Part shown: positions 8,707 through 16,490 of the stretch, piece by piece
How the letters are laid out: each line of letters starts with the position of its first letter
Position numbering within the stretch: the first letter of the stretch is position 1
Assembly: GCA_965217265.1 (NCBI GenBank)
Contig: CBDCHP010000018.1
Location: 868,001 to 932,000 of the forward strand
DNA: 64,000 nt
DNA from: JAGRGG01 sp965217265
GTDB taxonomy: Bacteria; Pseudomonadota; Alphaproteobacteria; Geminicoccales; Geminicoccaceae
Direction: 5' to 3'
Position numbers and translations under genes: made by a program
The notes under the pieces: model-generated
Databases searched by the model: none
Told to the model about the DNA's origin: nothing
What the model saw: the letters and a program-made list of their open reading frames with translations, nothing else

Positions 8707-9681
8707 ATGCAGGCTGTGCTCTGCCGGCAACTAACCGGCCCCCCCGATTTGACCCTGGAACACCTGCCGGTGCCGGAACCCGGCGCTTGCCACGTCCGCG
8801 TGTCCGTCAAGGCGGCCGGGGTCAACTTCGCCGACGCGCTGATCACGGGCGGCCGCTACCAGGAGAAGCCGGAACTACCCTTCGTGCCCGGCTTCGAGGC
8901 GGTGGGGGTCATCGACAAGGTGGGTGCCGGGATCGTCGACTTCGAGCCCGGGCAGCGCGTCATGACACTCGTCGACCACGGCGCCTTCGCCCAGAGCCTG
9001 CTCGCCAACCCCGACGACCTCGTGCCCCTGCCCGACACGATCGACGACGCGCAGGCCGCCGCCCTCGGCATCAATTACGGCACGGCCTACGGCGCCCTCA
9101 AGTGGCGGGCGGGCCTGTTCGCCGGCGAGACGCTCCTGGTCCACGGCGCCGCCTCGGGCACCGGCCAAGCCGCCGTCGCCTGCGGCAAGGCGATGGGGGC
9201 GAAGGTGATCGCCACCGCCCGCGGCGAGGCTCGCCTCGCCGTCGCCGCCAAGCACGGCGCCGACGCCGTCCTGGACAGCGAACGCCCGGACCTGCTGGAC
9301 GCGATCAAGGGCATTGCGCCCAGCGGCGTCGACGTCGCCTTCGACACGGTCGGCGGGCCCTTGTTCAAGACCACGATGCGCGCGATGGCCTGGGAGGGCC
9401 GCCTGCTGGTCGTCGGCTTCGCCGGCGGCGAGGTGCCGCAGATCCCGGCCAACCACCTGCTGGTCAAGAACATCGCCGCCGTCGGCTTTTATTTCGGCAG
9501 CTACCGCCGCAACGACCCGGCCCGGCTGCGCGCGGCGCTCGAAACCCTGCTCGACTGGCACGGCCGTGGCCTGATCCGGCCCGACGTGGCGCGGCGGCTG
9601 CCGCTTCGCGACGCCGCGGCCGCGATCGGCCTCGTCACCGACCGCAAGGCGACCGGCAAGATCGTGCTCGACATCGTTTGA
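8707..9681 (+). CDS. NADPH:quinone oxidoreductase family protein (zinc-free MDR)
   Basis: 324-residue medium-chain dehydrogenase/reductase. The N-terminal GroES-like domain (about 1-120) carries VNFADALITGGRYQ and PFVPGFEAVGVI but lacks the structural zinc cysteine cluster, as expected for quinone oxidoreductases. The Rossmann domain has HGAASGTGQAAV followed by VIATARGEARLA. The ATG at 8707 is in a 94-bp divergent gap shared with the SpoU methyltransferase. Substrate is unknown; acryloyl-CoA or enoyl reductases are related. Confidence 0.88.
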   Translation: MQAVLCRQLTGPPDLTLEHLPVPEPGACHVRVSVKAAGVNFADALITGGRYQEKPELPFVPGFEAVGVIDKVGAGIVDFEPGQRVMTLVDHGAFAQSLLANPDDLVPLPDTIDDAQAAALGINYGTAYGALKWRAGLFAGETLLVHGAASGTGQAAVACGKAMGAKVIATARGEARLAVAAKHGADAVLDSERPDLLDAIKGIAPSGVDVAFDTVGGPLFKTTMRAMAWEGRLLVVGFAGGEVPQIPANHLLVKNIAAVGFYFGSYRRNDPARLRAALETLLDWHGRGLIRPDVARRLPLRDAAAAIGLVTDRKATGKIVLDIV

Positions 9682-9803
9682 CGCGACTCGCCTACCCGTG
9701 CCGACATGCATCAAGATACCCAATTTAGCGATTTTCCGTCGTGATTCGTCCGGCCGCCGGGTAAGGACCGACCGATATTAACCGTCAGCTTGGATCAGAC
9801 TGC

Positions 9804-12197
9804 ATGATGACACTCCCAAGGCACCGCCTCGCCCGGACCTCGATTGTGGCCTTGTGTCTCGGTCTCGCCGCTTGCGGCGGCGGCAGCGGCGGCGGTGCCG
9901 ACGCGGGACCTGTCATCAGCGATCTGCCCGATGTTCCCGACCTTCCCGACCCGTCGCCGGGCGTCGAGCGCAATCCGCGCGAGGACGGCGGCGACCCTGG
10001 GCCGGTCTCCGGCGACGGCGACGGCGGGGGCGACGGCGGGCCGGCTGAGCCGATCGTCGGGCTGCCGAGCGACTACGACCGCGGCTACGGCCCGAGGCTC
10101 GTCAAGGCCGACGTCGCCTACGAGCAGGGCGCCCGCGGTCGGGGGGTGACGATCGCCGTGATCGACACCGGCATCGACGTCGACCAGCCCGAGTTCGCCG
10201 GCCGGATCTCGCCCGCCAGCACCGACGTCGTCACGGGCGACGCCGCCACCCTCGACGACACGGTCGGCCACGGCACGCACGTCGCCGGCATCGCCGCCGC
10301 CGCCGCCGACGGCGAGGGAACGGTGGGCATCGCGCCCGAGGCGACGATCCTGGCCCTGCGGACCGACACGAACGACACCGATCTCTGCGATGCCGGGAGC
10401 GAGATCTGCGGCTTTTATGACGAGGACGTAGCCGAGGCGCTCGACATCGCGATCGAGCAAGGGGCGAGCGTCGTCAACCTCAGCCTCGGCAAGGAAGTAC
10501 CGCTCTACGGCCCCTACCGCCGCACGTTGCAGCGGGTGACCGCCGCCGACATCCTCGTCGTCGCCGCCGCCGGCAACGGGGATGCCGCCTCGCCCAGCTA
10601 CCCCGCCGCGTTCGCGGGCGACCCGGCGTTTCAGGGGCTGATCGTCGCCGTCGGCGGCGTGAACCGCGACAAGACCTATTCCAACATCAGCAATCGGCCC
10701 GAGACGATGCAGCAGGCCGAATATTACCTCGTGGCACCGGCGGTGAACATCGAGAGCACGTTCGCGGACGGCGGCTACGTCCAACTCTCCGGCACCTCGA
10801 TGGCGGCCCCCCACGTCGCCGGCGCCGCCGCCGCCTTGAAGAGCGCCTTTCCTTCCCTGCGCATGGCGGAGGTCGCCGAGATCCTGCTCACGACGGCGGA
10901 GGACCTGGGCGCATCCGGCACCGACCTCGTCTTCGGCCGGGGCCTCGTCGACCTCGAAGCCGCCTTGCAGCCGCTGGGCGAACTCGGCGTTCCGGCCGCG
11001 GCCGACGTGGCGGGCGCGCGGCAGGGCTTGGCGTCGAGCGCGCTCTCGACCTCGCGCCCGTTCGGTGCGGCACTGGGCGACGCCCCGGCCTTGAGCAACG
11101 TGATGGCGCTCGACGCCTACGCCCGACCCTACGGCGTCGACCTGCGCGGGCGGGTGAACGAAGCGGGCGCCGCCAACCCGCTCGAAGACCTGATCGGGTC
11201 CAATGGCGCCCGCTACGTACTCGCACCGCAAAACGGCACCGGCCTCACCCTCGACCTGGGCCCTGAGGCGCCGGCCCCCCCGGCCGGCAGCGCCACAGCG
11301 GCGCTGCGCGGCGAGCCGATCGGCGACGGCCTGCGCCAGATCGCCCTGCGGCAGGAGCTTGGGGGGGGGCTGTCGTTCACCGCCGGTGCGGGCATCGGGC
11401 TCGCCAGTCTCGGCGCCACGGCGGCACCGAACGGCGGCCTCTTCCTCGACGCCGAGACGCTCACTCGGCCCTTCGACGCCGAACTCGGCCGCGGCCAGGG
11501 CCTCGGCTTCTCGGCCGGCCTCGGCGCCAAGACGACCCTGAGCGCCGGCTTCGTCGCCGCCGACGGCGCCGGCCGCCTCGCCGACAGGGCGGGGGAGGGC
11601 GTTGCTGCCGGCCTCGCCGTCACCCACGCCGCGAACGATCGTTTGAGCCTGCGCGTCGGCCTGCGCTGGCTGGGCGAGGAGGACGCCCTGCTCGGCAGCC
11701 GCGGCGAGGGCGCCTTCGCCTTGAACGGCGGCGACACGCGCGCCTTCGAGACCGGCCTCACCTACGGCTTCGCCCCCGCCTGGACGCTGGACGCGACCGC
11801 CGGCCTCGGCGACGGCGGTGCCGCGGGCGACGGCGTCGTCAGGCGCTTTGAGGACGTCCGCACCGCCGGCTGGAGCCTCGGCCTCACCCGCACCGGCGTC
11901 CTCGACGCGGCCGATCGCCTCGGCGTCCTCGTCGGCCAGCCGCTGCGCGCCTTCACCGGCACGGCCGAGCTCGACGTCCCGGTCGGGCGCGACCTAGAGG
12001 GCAACGTGCTGCGCGAGCGCAGCAAAGTCGGCCTCGAACCGGACGGGCGCGAGTTGCAACTACAGTTTGCCTACGAGCGCACCCTCGACGACGCGACGCG
12101 CCTGGGCGCCTTCGCCCTCTACCGCCACGAGCCGGGGCACGACGCCGACGCCGCGGACGATCTGGGGGTCGGGATGCGCTTCTCGCGGCGGTTTTAG
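9804..12197 (+). CDS. Subtilisin-family (S8) surface serine protease with lipobox and C-terminal beta-barrel-like region
   Basis: 797 residues. Residues 1-23 are a signal peptide with lipobox LAAC, so C24 would be lipidated. A Gly/Asp/Pro-rich linker spans about 25-90. The peptidase S8 domain (about 95-390) has catalytic D121 in VIDTGID, H156 in GHGTHVAG, oxyanion N258 in AAGNGD and S332 in GTSMAAPHVAG. The C-terminal 400 residues have alternating Gly/aromatic/Ala-rich segments and a terminal phenylalanine (RFSRRF), as in autotransporter barrels. The stop TAG overlaps the first base of an inverted-repeat element. A lipobox plus a barrel in one protein is unusual. Substrate unknown. Confidence 0.88.
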   Translation: MMTLPRHRLARTSIVALCLGLAACGGGSGGGADAGPVISDLPDVPDLPDPSPGVERNPREDGGDPGPVSGDGDGGGDGGPAEPIVGLPSDYDRGYGPRLVKADVAYEQGARGRGVTIAVIDTGIDVDQPEFAGRISPASTDVVTGDAATLDDTVGHGTHVAGIAAAAADGEGTVGIAPEATILALRTDTNDTDLCDAGSEICGFYDEDVAEALDIAIEQGASVVNLSLGKEVPLYGPYRRTLQRVTAADILVVAAAGNGDAASPSYPAAFAGDPAFQGLIVAVGGVNRDKTYSNISNRPETMQQAEYYLVAPAVNIESTFADGGYVQLSGTSMAAPHVAGAAAALKSAFPSLRMAEVAEILLTTAEDLGASGTDLVFGRGLVDLEAALQPLGELGVPAAADVAGARQGLASSALSTSRPFGAALGDAPALSNVMALDAYARPYGVDLRGRVNEAGAANPLEDLIGSNGARYVLAPQNGTGLTLDLGPEAPAPPAGSATAALRGEPIGDGLRQIALRQELGGGLSFTAGAGIGLASLGATAAPNGGLFLDAETLTRPFDAELGRGQGLGFSAGLGAKTTLSAGFVAADGAGRLADRAGEGVAAGLAVTHAANDRLSLRVGLRWLGEEDALLGSRGEGAFALNGGDTRAFETGLTYGFAPAWTLDATAGLGDGGAAGDGVVRRFEDVRTAGWSLGLTRTGVLDAADRLGVLVGQPLRAFTGTAELDVPVGRDLEGNVLRERSKVGLEPDGRELQLQFAYERTLDDATRLGAFALYRHEPGHDADAADDLGVGMRFSRRF

Positions 12198-12347
12198 AAC
12201 GCGTGCGCTTGCGCTGGCGCGCGGCCTTCTCTTCTTTCTTTTTGCCAGTGTTGACGTGGGAGGATGGCCGTGGCGCCGAGGGTAAGCCCCGGCCAAAGTT
12301 GCAAAAAGAAGAGAAAAGGGCTGCGCGCCCAGCGCACGCGAAGCGTC
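12197..12347. repeat. Dispersed inverted-repeat element, copy 2
   Basis: The left arm begins GAACGCGTGCGCTTGCGCTGG at the last base of the protease TAG stop and runs into CTTCTCTTCTTTCTTTTTGC. The right arm GCAAAAAGAAGAGAAAAGGG leads to AGCGCACGCGAAGCGT. The centre is ACG-rich and less conserved. It lies between two genes of the same strand, protease and formate dehydrogenase, leaving about 94 bp for the promoter of the latter. Confidence 0.83.
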
Positions 12348-12441
12348 CACGTCGCCCCGACACAGTTCGAAGCCGCAACCCGGTTGGCCAACCGCCGTTT
12401 CTTCGCCTATTGCATCGTGACCAACCGGGAGACGCACGCCG

Positions 12442-15213
12442 ATGACTGACGAGACATTCTCCATCACGCTGGACGGCCGCGAGATCGAGGCGAGGTCTGG
12501 GGAGACGGTGTGGGCTGCGGCTGAGCGGGCCGGGGTGGTGATCCCGCATTTGTGCCACCTGCCCAAGCCCGGCTACCGGCCGGACGGCAACTGCCGGGCT
12601 TGCATGGTCGAGGTCGAGGGCGAGCGGGTGCTGGCAGCGTCGTGCATCCGTGCGGCGGCGCCGGGGATGAAGGTCAAGGTCGGCAACGAGCGGGCGACGC
12701 GGGCGCGCGCGATGGTGATGGAGCTGCTCTTGGCCGACCAGCCGGCGCGGGCGGACGCGCACGACGCCACGAGCCGGCTGTGGGACTGGGCCGAGACGAC
12801 GGGCGTCACCGAGAGCCGGTTTCCCACGGCCGAGCGGCCGGTGCGCGACGCCTCGCACCCGGCGATGCGGGTCAATCTGGACGCTTGCATCCAGTGCAAT
12901 TTGTGCGTCCGCGCCTGCCGCGAGGTCCAGGTCAACGACGTGATCGGCATGGCGTATCGCGGGCATTTGGAGAAGATCGTCTTCGACCAGGACGACGCGA
13001 TGGGGGCCAGCACCTGCGTTGCCTGCGGCGAGTGCGTCCAGGCCTGCCCGACGGGGGCCTTGCTGCCGGCCTCGATCGTCGATGCCGCCGAGAAGGCGGA
13101 CAAGTCCGAGGACGAGGCGGTGGCGAGCGTGTGCCCCTACTGCGGCGTCGGCTGCCAGATCACCTACCACGTCAAGGACGACGCGATCCGCTACGTCAGC
13201 GGCCGCGACGGGCCGGCGAACGAGAACCGCTTGTGCGTCAAGGGGCGCTTCGGCTTCGACTACGTCGGCCACCCCGGCCGGCTGAGGGTGCCCTTGATCC
13301 GCAAGGCGGGCGCCTCGAAGGAGGGGGCGATCGGGCTCGACCCGAAGGACGTGCTGGAGGTCTTTCGCGAGGCGAGCTGGGAAGAGGCGCTCGACGCCGC
13401 GGCGGGCGGCCTGAAGCGCCTGCGCCAAGAGCACGGCGACAAGGCGCTGGCGGGCTTCGGCTCGGCCAAGTGCTCGAACGAGGAGGCGTACTTGTTCCAA
13501 AAGCTGGTCCGCACCGGCTTTGGCAACAACAACGTCGACCACTGCACAAGGCTGTGCCACGCCTCCTCGGTGACGGCGTTGATCGAGGGCATCGGCAGCG
13601 GCGCGGTGACGGCGCCCTTCGGCGAGGCGCTCGATTCCGACGTCATCGTCGTCATCGGCGCCAACCCGAGCGAGAACCACCCGGTGGCGGCGACCTACTT
13701 CAAGCAGGCGGTGAAGAACGGTGCGACGCTGATCGTCATGGACCCGCGCGGTCAGGCCTTGAAGCGCCACGCGACGCACATGCTGCAGTTCAAGCCCGGC
13801 CGCGACGTGGCGCTGCTGAACGCCTTGATGCACGTCATCGTCGCGGAGGAACTCTTCGATCGGCAGTACGTCCAGGCGCACACCGAGGGCTTCGAGCGGC
13901 TCAAGGCGCATCTGGCCGACTACCCGCCCGAGGCGATGGCGGAAGTCTGCGGCGTCGACGCCGAGACCCTGCGCACGGTGGCGCGGACCTACGCCCGGGC
14001 CGAGGCGGCGATCGTCTTCTGGGGCATGGGGATCTCGCAGCACACGCACGGCACCGACAACACCCGCTGCCTGATCTCCTTGGCCTTGATGTGCGGCCAG
14101 ACCGGCCGGCCGGGCACGGGGCTGCACCCCTTGCGCGGCCAGAACAACGTCCAGGGCGCCTCGGACGCCGGGCTGATCCCGATGATGTTCCCCGACTACC
14201 ACCGCGTCACCGGCGACGACTACCGCGCCCGGATGGAGGATCTCTGGGGGGCGAGGCTGGACCCCGAGCCCGGCCTCACCGTGGTCGAGATCATGGACGC
14301 GGTCCACGCGGGATCCATCCGCGGCATGTACGTCATGGGCGAGAACCCGGCGATGTCGGATCCCGACGTGGCGCACGCGCGCCACGCCTTGGCGAAGCTC
14401 GATTGTCTGGTCGTGCAGGACATCTTCTTGACCGAGACGGCGAAGTACGCCGACGTCGTGCTGCCGGCCTCGGCCTGGCCGGAGAAGAACGGCACGGTGA
14501 CCAACACCAACCGCCAGGTGCAGATGGGGCGCAAGGCGCTGGATGCGCCCGGCGGGGCGCGCGAGGACTGGCGGATCACGCAGGACCTCGCGGTGCGCCT
14601 GGGCCTGCCCTGGTCGTACCAGAACCCGGCCGAGGTCTTCGCCGAGATGGCCGAGGCGATGGACAGCCTCGCCAACATCACCTGGGACCGCCTGGAGCGC
14701 GAGGGCTCGGTGACCTACCCCTGCCCGGCGCCCGACCACCCGGGCGAGGGCGTGGTGTTCAGCGATCGCTTCCCGACCGCGACCGGCCGGGCGACGCTGG
14801 TGCCCGCCGCGATCGTCCCGCCGGCCGAGACGCCCGACGCCGCCTACCCGATGGTCCTCTCGACCGGCCGCACGCTGGAGCACTGGCACACCGGCTCGAT
14901 GACCAGGCGCGCGGGCGTCCTCGACGCGCTCGAACCCGAGGCCTTCGTCCAGATGAACCCGGCCGACCTGCGCGAACAGGGCCTGATGGCCGGCGACCGG
15001 GTCCGGGTCGAGACCCGCCGCGGCGCGATCGAGCTGATGGCAAGGGAGCACGAGGCCGTGGCCAAGGGCATGGTCTTCATCCCGTTCTGCTTTGCCGAGG
15101 CCGCCGCCAACCTGCTCACCAACCCCAAGCTCGACCCCGACGGCAAAATCCCCGAGTTCAAGTTCTCAGCCGCACGCGTCGCGCCCGCCAAAGAGGCGAA
15201 AGCCGCCGAGTAG
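12442..15213 (+). CDS. fdhF: Formate dehydrogenase alpha subunit, molybdopterin type with N-terminal iron-sulfur domains
   Basis: 923 residues. An N-terminal NuoG-like [2Fe-2S] domain has C38, C51, C54 and C68. Two [4Fe-4S] sites follow: C149/C152/C155/C159 and C192/C195/C198/C202. The molybdopterin domain begins with a further cluster (C231, C234, C238, C265). The Mo ligand position is C372 followed by H373 in RLCHAS, so this is a cysteine, not selenocysteine, enzyme. The architecture matches the alpha subunit of NAD-linked soluble formate dehydrogenases, which oxidise formate to CO2. No beta/gamma subunit or fdhD is adjacent, so partners must be elsewhere. The ATG at 12442 follows GGGAGACGCACGCCG. 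A run of four G5 tracts overlaps its stop codon. Confidence 0.92.
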   Translation: MTDETFSITLDGREIEARSGETVWAAAERAGVVIPHLCHLPKPGYRPDGNCRACMVEVEGERVLAASCIRAAAPGMKVKVGNERATRARAMVMELLLADQPARADAHDATSRLWDWAETTGVTESRFPTAERPVRDASHPAMRVNLDACIQCNLCVRACREVQVNDVIGMAYRGHLEKIVFDQDDAMGASTCVACGECVQACPTGALLPASIVDAAEKADKSEDEAVASVCPYCGVGCQITYHVKDDAIRYVSGRDGPANENRLCVKGRFGFDYVGHPGRLRVPLIRKAGASKEGAIGLDPKDVLEVFREASWEEALDAAAGGLKRLRQEHGDKALAGFGSAKCSNEEAYLFQKLVRTGFGNNNVDHCTRLCHASSVTALIEGIGSGAVTAPFGEALDSDVIVVIGANPSENHPVAATYFKQAVKNGATLIVMDPRGQALKRHATHMLQFKPGRDVALLNALMHVIVAEELFDRQYVQAHTEGFERLKAHLADYPPEAMAEVCGVDAETLRTVARTYARAEAAIVFWGMGISQHTHGTDNTRCLISLALMCGQTGRPGTGLHPLRGQNNVQGASDAGLIPMMFPDYHRVTGDDYRARMEDLWGARLDPEPGLTVVEIMDAVHAGSIRGMYVMGENPAMSDPDVAHARHALAKLDCLVVQDIFLTETAKYADVVLPASAWPEKNGTVTNTNRQVQMGRKALDAPGGAREDWRITQDLAVRLGLPWSYQNPAEVFAEMAEAMDSLANITWDRLEREGSVTYPCPAPDHPGEGVVFSDRFPTATGRATLVPAAIVPPAETPDAAYPMVLSTGRTLEHWHTGSMTRRAGVLDALEPEAFVQMNPADLREQGLMAGDRVRVETRRGAIELMAREHEAVAKGMVFIPFCFAEAAANLLTNPKLDPDGKIPEFKFSAARVAPAKEAKAAE

Positions 15214-15250
15214 GGGGCGAAGGGGGTCGATTGGGGGAAAGGGGGTCGGG
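15213..15250 (+). other. G-quadruplex-type motif after the formate dehydrogenase stop
   Basis: Four runs of five G separated by 4, 6 and 3 bases occupy 15213-15245, and a fifth short run GGG follows at 15248-15250. The first G is the last base of the TAG stop. The motif is on the coding strand, so the fdhF transcript would carry it in its 3' region, 42 bases before the next ATG. It fits the canonical G3+N1-7 pattern. Confidence 0.75.
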
Positions 15251-15291
15251 TCGTGCTATCTCACCGTCGGGTACGATCAAAAGGAAGCGGC

Positions 15292-15753
15292 ATGGACCCC
15301 GCCCGACTCTACGAGGAGGACTTCTACGCCTGGACGCAGTTCCAAGCGCGCGAGCTGCTGCGGCTGAAGCACCGTGGCAGCAACCGGGCGCTCGACCTGG
15401 AGCACTTGGCCGAGGAGGTGCGGGACTTGGGCAGGGCCGAACGCAACGCGCTGCGCAGTTACGCGCGGCGGATCATCGAACACCTTCTTCTCTTGGAGCA
15501 TTCGTCGGCCAATGAGCCGCGTCAGGGGTGGGGCGAGGAGATCATCGAGTTCAGGCTGAGGCTTGAGATCCAACTGACCCCGACCTTGCAGCGTGACCTG
15601 GAACGACAGCTTGAACGTCTCTACGTCCAAGCGTCACGGGCGTTGCGCCAGCGCCTGCAACGCTACGAGGAGCCGACCCCGGACCTGCCCGACGACTGCC
15701 CCTACACCCTCGATCAGCTTCTCGGCGACTGGTGGCCCGAGCGCCTAGACTAA
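15292..15753 (+). CDS. DUF29 family protein
   Basis: 153 residues, with the hallmarks of DUF29: an N-terminal D-x-x-x-W (LYEEDFYAWTQFQARELL), the LEHLAEEVRDLGRAE segment and HLLLLEH, then a C-terminal CPYTLDQLLGDWWPE. DUF29 proteins are small helical proteins, common in cyanobacteria and alphaproteobacteria, without known function. The ATG at 15292 follows AAAAGGAAGCGGC. An upstream start at 15253 would add residues not conserved in the family. It converges with the BON gene on the other strand, 33 bases away. Confidence 0.85.
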   Translation: MDPARLYEEDFYAWTQFQARELLRLKHRGSNRALDLEHLAEEVRDLGRAERNALRSYARRIIEHLLLLEHSSANEPRQGWGEEIIEFRLRLEIQLTPTLQRDLERQLERLYVQASRALRQRLQRYEEPTPDLPDDCPYTLDQLLGDWWPERLD

Positions 15754-15760
15754 GGTAGTC

Positions 15761-15791
15761 CCTGAAGCAGGCACTCGGTTCATGCTTCAGG
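15761..15791. terminator. Hairpin between convergent DUF29 and BON genes
   Basis: A perfect 9-bp inverted repeat, CCTGAAGCA at 15761-15769 and TGCTTCAGG at 15783-15791, with a 13-base loop, bridges the two convergent 3' ends; the BON stop codon lies in the right arm. There is no U tract, so factor-independent termination is uncertain. Confidence 0.4.
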
Positions 15792-16413
15792 CGCTGCTCG
15801 GCTCCGGATTGGCCCGCACCCGCAGATTGTTCTGCGTGTGCTTGACGCCCGACACGTCGTCGGCGACGTCCTCCGCCCGCCGCTTCATCGCCCGGCTCGC
15901 CACTGTGCCGTTCAGCGTCACCTCGCCCTGCGCGACCGCAACCTCGATCTCGCCGGCGTCGACCTGATGGTCCTCGGTCAGACGGTCGTTGACGTCTTCG
16001 AGGATGCGCGCGTCCGAGCGGACGTAGTTCTTCGGACCCTTGCCGCGGTAGTTCTGATCCACCGGCACGTCGGCCCGACGGCGGCGCTCGGCGCCCTCGT
16101 CGCCGAACCACGTCGCGATCTCGTCGCCGGCGCGATCGAAGAAGCCGCGGTCCTCGTTACGCCCGCGCCGGCCGCGGCCCTCGTAGCCGTACTGCGCCCC
16201 GTAGGAACGCGCGGCGCGACCGGGCGCCACGACGTAGCCGGGATCATTTGCGTCGTCGTCGCGGAACGGCTCGCGGCCGCGGGCGAAGCGGCGCGCGTCC
16301 TCGTCTATGCTGCTGGTTCTATCGTCGTCGCGGTAGCGGCGGCGCCCGCGCCGCATCTGGTGGTCGCGGCGCTCCATGTCGTCGCCGTAGAACCGATCGT
16401 CGTCGTCCGCCAC
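15787..16413 (-). CDS. BON domain-containing protein
   Basis: 208 residues. The N-terminal two thirds are highly charged and Arg/Asp/Gly-rich with no signal peptide (repeated DDDRF, RRGRRRYRDDD). The C-terminal BON domain (about 140-200) has DARILEDVNDRLTED, the VAVAQGEVTLNGTV strand pair and the VKHTQNNLRV ending typical of BON. BON domains bind phospholipid or other hydrophobic surfaces in stress proteins such as OsmY. The GTG at 16413 is chosen because AAGGAGAAAGGGCC lies just upstream; longer starts have no such site. Confidence 0.8.
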   Translation of the reverse strand: MADDDDRFYGDDMERRDHQMRRGRRRYRDDDRTSSIDEDARRFARGREPFRDDDANDPGYVVAPGRAARSYGAQYGYEGRGRRGRNEDRGFFDRAGDEIATWFGDEGAERRRRADVPVDQNYRGKGPKNYVRSDARILEDVNDRLTEDHQVDAGEIEVAVAQGEVTLNGTVASRAMKRRAEDVADDVSGVKHTQNNLRVRANPEPSSA

Positions 16414-16490
16414 GGCCCTTTCTCCTTCGTTGAGAGGCGTGAGGAACGAACGCGAGGGCGACGGCGGACGTTCCTCGACCGGGTGCGCGA

